Below are positions 27,774 to 35,920 of a stretch of 45,361 nt of DNA, in pieces; the stretch's first letter is position 1, and the number at the start of each line of letters is the position of its first letter. The stretch comes from a virus. The position numbers and the translations under genes were made by a program. The stretch covers positions 1-45,361 of the IMG/VR virus record IMGVR_UViG_3300021962_000198. One strand, 5' to 3'. The notes under the pieces were generated by a model that ran no database searches, was not told the DNA's origin, and saw only the letters and a program-made list of their open reading frames with translations.

Positions 27774-27781
27774 TATATATC
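27774..27781 (-). promoter_or_regulatory. Late-promoter candidate GATATATA upstream of the amidoligase gene
   Basis: GATATATA on the minus strand ends 27 bases before the ATG at 27746. Its GATA overlaps the 3' arm of a perfect 7-bp inverted repeat (27778-27798). It is one of six such motifs in non-coding gaps here. Confidence 0.5.
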
Positions 27782-27798
27782 ACACTCTCGTTGTGATA
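27778..27798 (-). terminator. Inverted repeat (7-bp stem, 7-base loop) after the S1-like gene
   Basis: The minus strand reads TATCACA-ACGAGAG-TGTGATA, a perfect 7-bp stem, starting 4 bases past the S1-like stop codon. No T-run follows, so intrinsic termination is uncertain. It may instead stabilise the mRNA 3' end or act as an operator, since it abuts the GATATATA motif. Confidence 0.4.
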
Positions 27799-27802
27799 GT
27801 TA

Positions 27803-29086
27803 TTAGGGCATTTTTAAAAATACCTTCATAGATTCTGCATCAATTCTAGTGATCTGTACTGTGATAGGATCACCATTTTTAAATACTCCCATAACCTCTT
27901 CACCAATGTCGCTCACGTGTAATAAACCTGTTACGCCTTCTTCAATTGTAATGAATATACCGTAATCTTTTTTAGTTTTAACTGTAGCCTCTACAATCGA
28001 TGGAATTTGATATCTACTTGTAATATCAGACCATGGATTTACTGTAATATTTGCCCTTTGAGTTAATGTGATCTTAGTATCACTGATGATATCTTTTACC
28101 ATAAATGAAATTTCATCACCCGGTAAAATTTGTCTAGCTTTGAATTTATTAGCAGTTTCTTCATCTAAATCATTAGTATGAATCATACCGGTTAAACACT
28201 TATTGAATTCTACGAATACACCGTATTTAGCAGTACCTGTTACGTTACCCGTGATAGTTTCACCCTGAGACTCTCTTAATGCTTCGATTTCGTTAGGTAT
28301 TAAAGCTTGTAAATATTTTCTATGAGATACAACTAGGGTGCCTCTTTCTGCTGAGAAACTTACGGGTACAACATACATTTCTGTACCGATAATAGAACTG
28401 AAGTCGTGTAATTTATTAATACCGGCTAAAGAACCTGGCATAAAACATTCTACACCTTGAACGTTTACCATATAACCTCCGTTTTCGATCATATTAGTAA
28501 CTCGACCGATCCAAGCTGTACCTCCAACCTCGACTGCTTCTCTAAGATCCATGAATACCTTTTGTTTTACTCCACCACTAATAGTACCTAAAACGTGAGA
28601 ATTTTTTGCAGTTTGTGTAATCAATACTGCTGTTTTATCACCAGGACTTAACGATTGAATTTCAATAGGTTCCTTTTCATACTTAACATACACAAGTTCT
28701 CTATAGCCCACGTCAACACTGATAAAATCTTTGCTAACTGCATAAATGGATCCTTCATGAATTTCGCCAACATTTAAAATGCTTACAAATTCACCACTTG
28801 ATCTGTCGAACGAAGTAAGAATATCATACATCTCTTGAGCATATGACTCTCGAGAGTATACCTTGTCTCCGTTTTGGGTTTTAATGTGTGGGTTTGGTTT
28901 TCTCAATCTAGAAGGACAAGTAGCTTCATATGCTTCCCACATGAATTGTCCGTTTTCGTCATAGAATTGATCTGATGTGTTTTGAAATTGGTCGTCTAAT
29001 TTTAGTTGAAAATTTGTTTCTTCGACCTCGGGTTGGTTAGCGTTTGATTCACCAATTCTAACTCTTTTGTTTTTTTCGTTGTTCAT
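27803..29086 (-). CDS. Ribosomal protein S1-like RNA-binding protein with four S1 domains
   Basis: After an acidic N-terminal ~100 residues, four S1 (OB-fold) repeats can be traced. They are at about 105-175 (G-S-I-Y-A-V-S-K-D-F-I-S-V-D-V-G), 185-255 (A-W-I-G-R-V-T-N-M-I-E-N-G-G-Y-M-V), 275-345 (G-N-V-T-G-T-A-K-Y-G-V-F-V-E-F) and 358-427 (A-T-V-K-T-K-K-D-Y-G-I-F-I-T-I-E-E-G-V-T-G-L-L-H-V). Bacterial bS1 usually has four to six. S1 proteins bind mRNA leaders and bring them to the 30S subunit, so a phage copy could favour late phage mRNAs, whose leaders are A/U-rich and lack Shine-Dalgarno sites. It sits inside the baseplate block behind its own candidate promoter. Replacement or competition with host S1 is inference. 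Confidence 0.88.
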   Translation of the reverse strand: MNNEKNKRVRIGESNANQPEVEETNFQLKLDDQFQNTSDQFYDENGQFMWEAYEATCPSRLRKPNPHIKTQNGDKVYSRESYAQEMYDILTSFDRSSGEFVSILNVGEIHEGSIYAVSKDFISVDVGYRELVYVKYEKEPIEIQSLSPGDKTAVLITQTAKNSHVLGTISGGVKQKVFMDLREAVEVGGTAWIGRVTNMIENGGYMVNVQGVECFMPGSLAGINKLHDFSSIIGTEMYVVPVSFSAERGTLVVSHRKYLQALIPNEIEALRESQGETITGNVTGTAKYGVFVEFNKCLTGMIHTNDLDEETANKFKARQILPGDEISFMVKDIISDTKITLTQRANITVNPWSDITSRYQIPSIVEATVKTKKDYGIFITIEEGVTGLLHVSDIGEEVMGVFKNGDPITVQITRIDAESMKVFLKMP

Positions 29087-29114
29087 TTAATTTTATATTA
29101 AAGGTGTAATATAG

Positions 29115-29122
29115 TATATATC
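29115..29122 (-). promoter_or_regulatory. Late-promoter candidate GATATATA upstream of the S1-like gene
   Basis: GATATATA on the minus strand lies in the 46-base gap after the 586-aa gene and ends 28 bases before the ATG at 29086. No hairpin was noticed in this gap. Confidence 0.5.
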
Positions 29123-29132
29123 TGTTCACTTT

Positions 29133-30893
29133 TTAGAATACCACAGGTACAAACCCTATCATGGGCACTGGACCAACTGGAGTTGGAATACCTCCCAGAT
29201 AAAGTAGTTTAAATTCTAATAAATGTAATGCATAAGCTGCAGCAACCGCAGTTGAAACTGCTAATGCGGGAGCCTGTGGCGCGGGTATCTTACTAAAAGT
29301 TTTACCGGTATTCCACGCTCTTCTAAGATTTTTAGCCAATCTCTTTTTTCCGCCATAATAAATCGGTATATAAATACCAGTCAGTGGCGGTGGGATTAAT
29401 GCAGGTGTCATAGATGGCGTCGGCGCAAAAGGTTTGACTAAGCATGCATACCAATATGCAATAGTTATTTCTGCCATTTCTTCATATGGATCTCCACCTG
29501 GCCAATTATAATCTATATCAGTATCCTCTTCTGCATCATCACATTCTTCAGCCGCTTTTTTAGCATCAATAACTTGTTGTCTTTGAAATTTAAAAATAGT
29601 ACCACCACTTAAAGGGTCGATAGCTATAATATCTTCGGGTGTTTTAACACTGCTCATTGCATTGGGTATTAATCTCCAATGTATATCATATTCTATTTTT
29701 TCATATTTAGCCTCGACATATGAATTATCTTTTTTCCACCAAATAACTCGAGTATCTTCATTTACACCGTATTTAAAATCATTTTTAGTTGAACTATCAT
29801 ATGAAAATAGAGTTACAACATGATCAGTTAAAACCTTTGGTCTTTTACTAGGATATTCGGGTAAATTATTTTCTCTATCAAAAGAAACTTGAATTTTATA
29901 TTGAGATAATGGGCATTCTGGATTTTCCTTAGGATTATAAGGCCATGGTTTTTTACTTAGGTTGCCAGCAGATGATTCAAACAAATTGCTAACACCATCG
30001 ACCAATTTTGCCCAATCATATCCAGCGTCACCTATATCCTTTCTAGCTCTTTCGCTCACATTAACGTATGGAAATCTACCTACAAAATAAGTACCACCAA
30101 AAGCCTTCTGTGCGTCAGATAAACCGCTGTACTTTTTCTTACCGAGGCTAGTTGCCCATAGTTTGTATTCATCTTTCTGTGCTTGTGTAGTCAAAGATTC
30201 ATACTGTTGTAATAATCTATTAGTAATTAAAATAATTAGATCATCGATTGTTTCTTTGCCGTCTAAACAATGAAATTCAAAAAATTTAAATTTATATAAA
30301 TTTAAAGATGTGTCATTTTTATGATCTTCTAAAAATTTATTAAATTTTTTTTGTTGTTTCTTTTCTTCTTCAATTGGATCTGGTGGTTCAATTGGATCTG
30401 GACAAAAATCAGCATAAGCTGGATGGGACTCTTTACCCATTTTAATTATATTACCATCTTTATCTTTTTGATCCATTAACGGAATATCTCCTTCTTTTAA
30501 CATTCTTTCAAATATTAAACCATAGCCTTGTTTCAATAAAAGTTCAGCCGCCGGATTATTTGTGTGAACTGCTCCAAGCGGAGTCATAGCCAAACTCTTA
30601 ACAGCTTTAATATATCTTTCAGCTACTCTAACACCAAAATCATATCTACCGCTCAATGGATTTAAATTAATCGCATTGATCATCGATGCTGGATTGGTGA
30701 TTAAAGCAGCATTGGCTGGATTTCCAGGTTTAATGGATTCAACTAATTCTTTCGATGGAGGAAAAATAGGAACTTGATCTTTACCAACTTTTGGCATATC
30801 ATATGAAACTAATGCACCGCCAGGTTTAGTAAAAGACTGGCTTGCAATGTCGTTCGCTAGATTCGTGATGAATATGGGCCACAGTGCAGGCAT
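29133..30893 (-). CDS. Unassigned virion-associated protein next to the baseplate spike (586 aa)
   Basis: I do not recognise the family. The N-terminus (MPALWPIFITNLANDIA) and segments such as G-Y-D-W-A-K-L-V-D-G-V-S look globular. Residues about 165-190 are acidic, Pro- and Lys-rich (P-D-P-I-E-P-P-D-P-I-E-E-E-K-K), possibly a linker. The last ~110 residues are Pro/Ala/Gly-rich (P-A-P-Q-A-P-A-L-A) and end hydrophobic (G-F-V-P-V-V-F). There is a W-W-K-K segment and an acidic D-D-A-E-E-D-T-D-I-D patch near residue 455. It starts 2 bases after the gp5-like spike gene and ends the transcription unit before the S1-like promoter. A hub or baseplate role is likely by position; the function is unknown. 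Confidence 0.5.
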   Translation of the reverse strand: MPALWPIFITNLANDIASQSFTKPGGALVSYDMPKVGKDQVPIFPPSKELVESIKPGNPANAALITNPASMINAINLNPLSGRYDFGVRVAERYIKAVKSLAMTPLGAVHTNNPAAELLLKQGYGLIFERMLKEGDIPLMDQKDKDGNIIKMGKESHPAYADFCPDPIEPPDPIEEEKKQQKKFNKFLEDHKNDTSLNLYKFKFFEFHCLDGKETIDDLIILITNRLLQQYESLTTQAQKDEYKLWATSLGKKKYSGLSDAQKAFGGTYFVGRFPYVNVSERARKDIGDAGYDWAKLVDGVSNLFESSAGNLSKKPWPYNPKENPECPLSQYKIQVSFDRENNLPEYPSKRPKVLTDHVVTLFSYDSSTKNDFKYGVNEDTRVIWWKKDNSYVEAKYEKIEYDIHWRLIPNAMSSVKTPEDIIAIDPLSGGTIFKFQRQQVIDAKKAAEECDDAEEDTDIDYNWPGGDPYEEMAEITIAYWYACLVKPFAPTPSMTPALIPPPLTGIYIPIYYGGKKRLAKNLRRAWNTGKTFSKIPAPQAPALAVSTAVAAAYALHLLEFKLLYLGGIPTPVGPVPMIGFVPVVF

Positions 30894-30895
30894 CT

Positions 30896-31609
30896 TTACT
30901 TATTCTTTTGTTGATAGTTAATATGTGTACTCGATAATTTTCCTACGGTAGCTGGAGTTGGTGGCATAGGTGGTCCCGACGGTCCAACACCTGTTGGGTG
31001 AATGTGTGCATTATAGTCATCAAGTAAGGCTTGTAACCAATCCTGTAATGATTGACCTCTAACAGCGGGTTCAGTCTCATCTGCTCCTGGTTCACCAGTG
31101 TTTGAGACGAATATATTTCCACAGTCTAAGAACATCTTAGCGTCTGTGCTAATCTTAATAAATCCCTCTTCGTCCATTTGGATAATAGGTCTCTCTTTAG
31201 CACCAGTGCCTCGAGTAATAACAAGACCATCCTCGGGTGAGTGATAGATTCTAACGTTACGTACAGCATCATAGACCAAAGACACCACATCATGCGGTGC
31301 ATCAGAAGCTTCTAGAATGTCTGTCTTTAGGTCTTTGTTTTGATCAATCTGAAACCAGTATTCAGGGTGATAAATGTTACCATTATCAAAACGAACGGCA
31401 ACAATGTCACCAACCCTTGGCACAGCATGAGCACCAACTTGGTCGCGGTTCATTGGTGTTGCCCACGGAATAGCATCATCAGTTAGTTTGTCAAACTTAC
31501 CATAAACTTTTACTTTACATCTTCCATTTAACAATGGATCCTCGTTTACGACTACTTCTCCCAACCAATGCGTATCTCTTAAATTATCAGCATATACTTC
31601 GTTAGCCAT
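30896..31609 (-). CDS. Baseplate central spike protein, gp5-like OB domain, no lysozyme domain
   Basis: At 237 aa, residues about 15-90 match the gp5/gpV N-terminal OB-fold: W-L-G-E-V-V-V-N-E-D-P-L-L-N-G-R-C-K-V-K-V, I-P-W-A-T-P, then V-P-R-V-G-D-I-V-A-V-R-F and Y-W. The lysozyme domain present in T4 gp5 is absent. Residues about 110-175 look like a short beta-helix stem, and the end holds A-H-I-H-P-T-G (His202, His204) followed by a Pro-rich tail. H-x-H near a spike tip is the arrangement that binds an iron ion in P2 gpV-type spikes. The start overlaps the upstream stop by one base (TAATG). Confidence 0.87.
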   Translation of the reverse strand: MANEVYADNLRDTHWLGEVVVNEDPLLNGRCKVKVYGKFDKLTDDAIPWATPMNRDQVGAHAVPRVGDIVAVRFDNGNIYHPEYWFQIDQNKDLKTDILEASDAPHDVVSLVYDAVRNVRIYHSPEDGLVITRGTGAKERPIIQMDEEGFIKISTDAKMFLDCGNIFVSNTGEPGADETEPAVRGQSLQDWLQALLDDYNAHIHPTGVGPSGPPMPPTPATVGKLSSTHINYQQKNK

Positions 31610-33045
31610 TATTTATATACATTATCGTTTAAATTACCATCTGGACTGCTGTCAATACCGGGTTCATGAATTCTACCGGGTGAAATAGGTTGATTTTGTT
31701 CAACTGGTGACGAATCATAAACGTTACTATTCATAGAACCATCTGGTGTACTATCAACCGCTTCACTATCATATACATTATTAGCTCCCTTTTCGTATTC
31801 TCTTTTAGAATTTTTCATACCGTATTTAAAGCCTAAATTTGCTAGACCGTTTATACTACCCGCAGCAAGAGCGTCCTGAACAGATCCAAAGATATCCAAG
31901 CCTTTATCAAAGCCATGTACATTATCACTTAACATCCTTTTAAGTCGATTCATGCCAGCGTTGACTAATGCGTCCGCTGCACTCGCCAGAGGACCTGTTA
32001 ATCTTTTTGGATAAACTGCACCTAGTGGATTATTACCAACCCCCGGTAAGCTATCTTTTATATTATTAAATCTATTTACCATAGATCCTGCAATTCCATT
32101 TACTTTATCTGCAATTGCGTTTTGAGCATTAGCAAAGGGGTTAAACGGTTGATCAGGATATAATCCATCGGCCGGTTTCAGTGGAGTAGGAGGTATTAAA
32201 TTTTCATCTAATTCACCTTTACTTGTGATATTTGGACCGAATTTTTGACTTTCAACATGAACTTTTTGCCAAGTAAAACTAATTTTAGGTTTTTTCATTT
32301 CGGCTTGTTTACTCAAATCAGCCAACATATCGGCAATTGAATCTTGTTGCCATTCACAGAAATTTAATTCAAACTTAATAAATGGCATTGATTCTGCGGA
32401 AAAATTAGTCACATCTGGGTTAAACTTCGCACCTGTTCTAGTACCTGATTCGGCTCCTCTATTCTTAAAAATCTTAATGGATTTTGTATCATTTGTAGGT
32501 GCCATATTTGCACCAAATAAGTTTTTATCTCTAGCCGTTTTATCTTGTTGAAAAGTTCTAACTTCAGAAACTATTATCCAAACTCTAAAATGTCTTAAAT
32601 TTTTTGGTAAAATTTCAACAAATCTTTGGTAATCATAGACTGCATTTTTATATAATGACATTAGACCAATCGCCGTTAACTCAATATTCTCTTCTAAACA
32701 CTCAATTTCAATCTTCGGCGATTCAGAACCTCTCCAAGGCTCTTGCATTTTACCATATGTTTCGGTTAATTCTAGACCGTTAATCTTTGAAAAAAACCAA
32801 GGCATTTCTCTGTTGATTTTAAGTAAAACGTTCTGAAAGGCTTCTAGCCTAACAGCATATTTAGTGTCCATCCAATCATCAACAAATTTAGTAAGATATT
32901 CTTTAGCTGGACCGGCGAATAGAGGAGAGTGTTCCCTGTCCACTGTATCGAACAAGAAAGAAAAGCTAAGATAAGTAGGGTCTTCATTGACCGTTCTTAC
33001 GACAGCTCCTTTTCTAAATTGGTTAATATGTGTAAAGTCAGACAT
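31609..33045 (-). CDS. Putative baseplate hub / tail-tube-initiator protein (478 aa)
   Basis: The first ~265 residues look like a tube-type domain. They contain L-P-K-N-L-R-H-F-R-V-W-I-I-V-S-E-V-R, K-S-I-K-I-F-K-N-R-G-A-E and M-P-F-I-K-F-E-L-N-F-C-E-W. This order of strands resembles hub or tube-initiator proteins that join the tube to the baseplate centre. The C-terminal ~200 residues are low in order, rich in Asn, Gly, Ala, Pro and Asp, and contain a repeated N-V-Y-D-S-like unit (N-N-V-Y-D-S-E-A-V-D-S, N-S-N-V-Y-D-S-S-P). It is followed directly by the gp5-like spike (TAATG overlap) and preceded by the gp27-like gene, which supports a hub role. The T4 equivalent is uncertain (gp48 or gp54). 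Confidence 0.5.
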   Translation of the reverse strand: MSDFTHINQFRKGAVVRTVNEDPTYLSFSFLFDTVDREHSPLFAGPAKEYLTKFVDDWMDTKYAVRLEAFQNVLLKINREMPWFFSKINGLELTETYGKMQEPWRGSESPKIEIECLEENIELTAIGLMSLYKNAVYDYQRFVEILPKNLRHFRVWIIVSEVRTFQQDKTARDKNLFGANMAPTNDTKSIKIFKNRGAESGTRTGAKFNPDVTNFSAESMPFIKFELNFCEWQQDSIADMLADLSKQAEMKKPKISFTWQKVHVESQKFGPNITSKGELDENLIPPTPLKPADGLYPDQPFNPFANAQNAIADKVNGIAGSMVNRFNNIKDSLPGVGNNPLGAVYPKRLTGPLASAADALVNAGMNRLKRMLSDNVHGFDKGLDIFGSVQDALAAGSINGLANLGFKYGMKNSKREYEKGANNVYDSEAVDSTPDGSMNSNVYDSSPVEQNQPISPGRIHEPGIDSSPDGNLNDNVYK

Positions 33046-33058
33046 ATATTATGTATCC

Positions 33059-35074
33059 TTATTTTTCGATTACGGTTACCATGGTTTGGTTGGTAAAAGT
33101 TTTACCTTCAGCTTTAATTGTAATTATAAGAGGATATGTACCATTACCAAAGCTACCGGTTTGAGATAAGTCTAATACCCAAGTACCGTCCTTTTTAAGT
33201 GTCATACCGCTTCCAGCACCAATAATAGTATCATCTAAATCTGCTTCCCAATCATCAACCGAATCTAATTCTTTATTAGCAGTCCAGGTTCCACCAAATT
33301 TAGCATATGTATTTCCTGATCCCCATATACTACTGGCATCTTCTTCGGAACTAGTAATTGTAAAACCTATTTGAATATCTAAATCAACATCGGGTGTTGG
33401 AGTAGGCGTTGGAGATGGTGTTGGAGCTGGTGTTGCGGTTGGCAATCCTTCAGGTGTAGGTTCGGGGCTATTTTTCTTAATATTTTCAGCTTTTTCTTCA
33501 TCACTTGCACCCTCCAATCCAGGTGGATTAATTAGGTTTTCAGTTCTAGTAGGCCACTCTCTTCTTAAAAGAGTTACAACCTGAGTAGTCTTATTACCTT
33601 CTGCTTTATAAACAATATCTTCGATCAAATAATAACCTGATAAAAATGTATCTAACGCTTGATTAGGTTGTCTTTCAGACTCTTGAACGTCTTCGGCCAC
33701 TCCTAAATCAAACGGTTCATCTTTATCCATACCTAAATCTTTTTTATCACCCTTAATCCTTTCGTTTTGAGCTATCTCAGATGGATTAGTAAGATACATT
33801 AAGACTGGTATTTTTTGAAATTTATACAAAGATGGATTGAATGAATTTAAAGTTACTTTAAGTTTCATTTTAGCCACTTCAGCCGAGTTTTGAGCTGCAT
33901 GCATTTTTGAAAAAGCATGGTTGGGATGAACATTACCAAGGCCATCTTCCCCAGCCTCTTGTCGACCCATATACTTATACTTAATTTGTTCAGTGTGCCT
34001 AGTATCGTTTCTATTACCTTTTAGTGGTTCCTCTAATTCCCTTAGGTTCTTACTATTTAATGGCTGAACTCTGAATTCTTGTTTTTTCTTGTCACCATTA
34101 TTGTCATAAATAACAACCTCTCTTGCATAACCAAACGTTGCACTAATTAAACTAGAATTATTAATAATTTCATGTGCCTCGACAAATGAGTTTTGACTCA
34201 TAAACATCACATGGTTTGTTAACATTAATGGCACCTCAGTATTATCTCCATTTTCTGCATCTTTGGCAGATTTAGCATCTGGCGTTGTTGTGCTCGAAAC
34301 CGAAGAGAGTGATGCTGCAAATTCTTCAATAGGCGGATTAGGAGAATTAAATAATGCGTTAACATCAATATAATTCAAATAATAATATGGATCAACCCAC
34401 CATCTTTGAAATGATTCCTCACCAATATAGCTACTCTTAACTATAGATTGTATAAAATCAAAATAAGGTTCATACGCCATAATTCTGGCCTGATTGTCAT
34501 TTGTTTTATCAATATTTGTAGCTAATCCTAATTTTAAATCTCTTGCAATTTTTTCAATGTGATCTAGTGAGCTTCCACTAGGAAGACTAACACAATCTTC
34601 AGAATATAATTTAGGAATTTTACAATAACCAGAAATAGAAAATTGAGCATTTCCGACATTACCTTCTTTAGGTGATTCACATCTACTAATGTCAAAATCC
34701 ATATGAATGGATTTAAAAGTTTCTTGATTCTTAGAATTTATTAAAATAGTAAAATAATCACCGTCTCTTGGATAACTACCTACCTTAAATTTGCCAGCGC
34801 GATCCAGCAATTCTAAGTTACATATCGGTATAGGAGCAGTTAGATTTAATTCAAATGATTTAATATCTCCGGCTTGAAATTGATAGCCATTAATCAATAC
34901 GATCGGATGCATCGTACCAATAACACTAGTTTGCTTATATCTAGGTTCTTCACCAGATTCGTCATTTTTATTCTGAGACTCATCTAGTTTTTCTTCTGCT
35001 AATGCATCTATCTTTATTTCAGTAGGTCTGATTTCAGGTTCAACTACCGCTAAAATATTGTTTGATATTTCCAT
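33059..35074 (-). CDS. Baseplate hub protein, gp27/gpD-like, with C-terminal Ig-like domain (671 aa)
   Basis: Residues about 50-520 look like a hub protein of the gp27/late-control-D type. They contain I-N-G-Y-Q-F-Q-A-G-D-I-K-S-F-E-L-N-L, a domain with W-W-V-D-P-Y-Y-Y-L-N-Y-I-D-V-N, and the closing strand pair Y-Y-L-I-E-D-I-V-Y then V-V-T-L-L-R-R-E-W. In this family such a pair precedes the spike-binding end. A Thr-Pro linker (about 535-565) then connects to a beta-rich domain of about 100 residues with F-G-G-T-W-T-A-N and G-N-G-T-Y-P-L-I-I-T. The gp5-like spike is two genes downstream. The extra Ig-like domain is unusual for a hub protein and may project from the tail. Confidence 0.6.
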   Translation of the reverse strand: MEISNNILAVVEPEIRPTEIKIDALAEEKLDESQNKNDESGEEPRYKQTSVIGTMHPIVLINGYQFQAGDIKSFELNLTAPIPICNLELLDRAGKFKVGSYPRDGDYFTILINSKNQETFKSIHMDFDISRCESPKEGNVGNAQFSISGYCKIPKLYSEDCVSLPSGSSLDHIEKIARDLKLGLATNIDKTNDNQARIMAYEPYFDFIQSIVKSSYIGEESFQRWWVDPYYYLNYIDVNALFNSPNPPIEEFAASLSSVSSTTTPDAKSAKDAENGDNTEVPLMLTNHVMFMSQNSFVEAHEIINNSSLISATFGYAREVVIYDNNGDKKKQEFRVQPLNSKNLRELEEPLKGNRNDTRHTEQIKYKYMGRQEAGEDGLGNVHPNHAFSKMHAAQNSAEVAKMKLKVTLNSFNPSLYKFQKIPVLMYLTNPSEIAQNERIKGDKKDLGMDKDEPFDLGVAEDVQESERQPNQALDTFLSGYYLIEDIVYKAEGNKTTQVVTLLRREWPTRTENLINPPGLEGASDEEKAENIKKNSPEPTPEGLPTATPAPTPSPTPTPTPDVDLDIQIGFTITSSEEDASSIWGSGNTYAKFGGTWTANKELDSVDDWEADLDDTIIGAGSGMTLKKDGTWVLDLSQTGSFGNGTYPLIITIKAEGKTFTNQTMVTVIEK
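33392..33470. repeat. Thr-Pro coding repeat in the hub gene
   Basis: A run of ggtgttggagtaggcgttgg-type units encodes P-T-A-T-P-A-P-T-P-S-P-T-P-T-P-T-P between hub core and Ig-like domain. It is the same linker chemistry as in the three fibre-region genes. Confidence 0.85.
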
Positions 35075-35080
35075 AATCTA

Positions 35081-35905
35081 TTATTTAGCACAAGGTGAAT
35101 CAGGATTATTAGTAGGATTATTGTCCTTTGGTTTTGGAGCAGAGCCATCTGGTTTACTTCCGCCAAGCTTATCGGCTGCATCTATTTTACCAGCACCGCC
35201 TGCGCCCGTTCCACTGCCGCTACTCTTAAATTTACCACTATTATTTTCTAATGCTTTTTCATATATTTTACCAGCGCCAGTCTGTGATACGTTTTCTACC
35301 TGGGTGTTATCATTTTTATCAATTATTAGATCAGCCTCAGCCATTTTTCTTGGCATAATTTCTTCTGGTGAAATATCTGCTAAAATAGATTTAACCACAG
35401 GATCGGTCTGAACGTGCATACCCAATCTAACATTAGTTCCATCGAATTCATAGTTCTTTTTACCCAAAGGAATTACATTAGGTGGCAATAAATTCTCTTT
35501 ATTATACTTTTGTTTTAATGCTTCAACCCTTCTTTGATCAGTTTTACTTAATCTCTTTGTTTGTAAAAATTGATTCTTAATTGGATTATCTTCATACATT
35601 TGCGGAGAATCCAATTTATAATAAGGAGAATCATTCATTAGAATCCACAATTCTTCACCGGGATTAATTGAAAATGGATCAGATATACCATTAAATTTTA
35701 ATATTAAATCCAAACCATCTGTTGTTCCAAAATATTTTGTAGCAATTCTATCAGGTCTTACGATATCGTCTTCAGTTACTCTGTGTTTTGCTACTATAAA
35801 AAAATTAGCAGGATTTAAGCTTCTAAAGAGCATAGTCGGTTGAGCCAAATTTAATTTGGTTTTATCAGTACCTTGACTCTTGTTTTTAAATACTTTAAAT
35901 TCCAT
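35081..35905 (-). CDS. LysM-like baseplate protein (gp53-like)
   Basis: Residues 44-90 read T-E-D-D-I-V-R-P-D-R-I-A-T-K-Y-F-G, then D-L-I-L-K-F-N-G-I-S-D-P-F-S-I-N-P-G-E-E-L-W-I-L. This is the LysM-like pattern of phage baseplate wedge proteins related to T4 gp53. It can bind glycan or, in the virion, serve as a protein-protein module. The C-terminal ~70 residues are Gly/Ser/Ala/Pro/Lys-rich and probably disordered. It lies between the 616-aa gene and the gp27-like hub, in keeping with a baseplate role. 274 aa is somewhat longer than T4 gp53 (196 aa), the excess being the disordered tail. Confidence 0.6.
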   Translation of the reverse strand: MEFKVFKNKSQGTDKTKLNLAQPTMLFRSLNPANFFIVAKHRVTEDDIVRPDRIATKYFGTTDGLDLILKFNGISDPFSINPGEELWILMNDSPYYKLDSPQMYEDNPIKNQFLQTKRLSKTDQRRVEALKQKYNKENLLPPNVIPLGKKNYEFDGTNVRLGMHVQTDPVVKSILADISPEEIMPRKMAEADLIIDKNDNTQVENVSQTGAGKIYEKALENNSGKFKSSGSGTGAGGAGKIDAADKLGGSKPDGSAPKPKDNNPTNNPDSPCAK

Positions 35906-35920
35906 CTTAGTTTTTTAATT

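Noticed and set aside
31610-31617. TATAAATA (minus strand) just before the spike gene
   Set aside because: It is made of the last codons Tyr-Lys and the TAA stop of the upstream gene and touches the ATG, leaving no room for a transcript leader.
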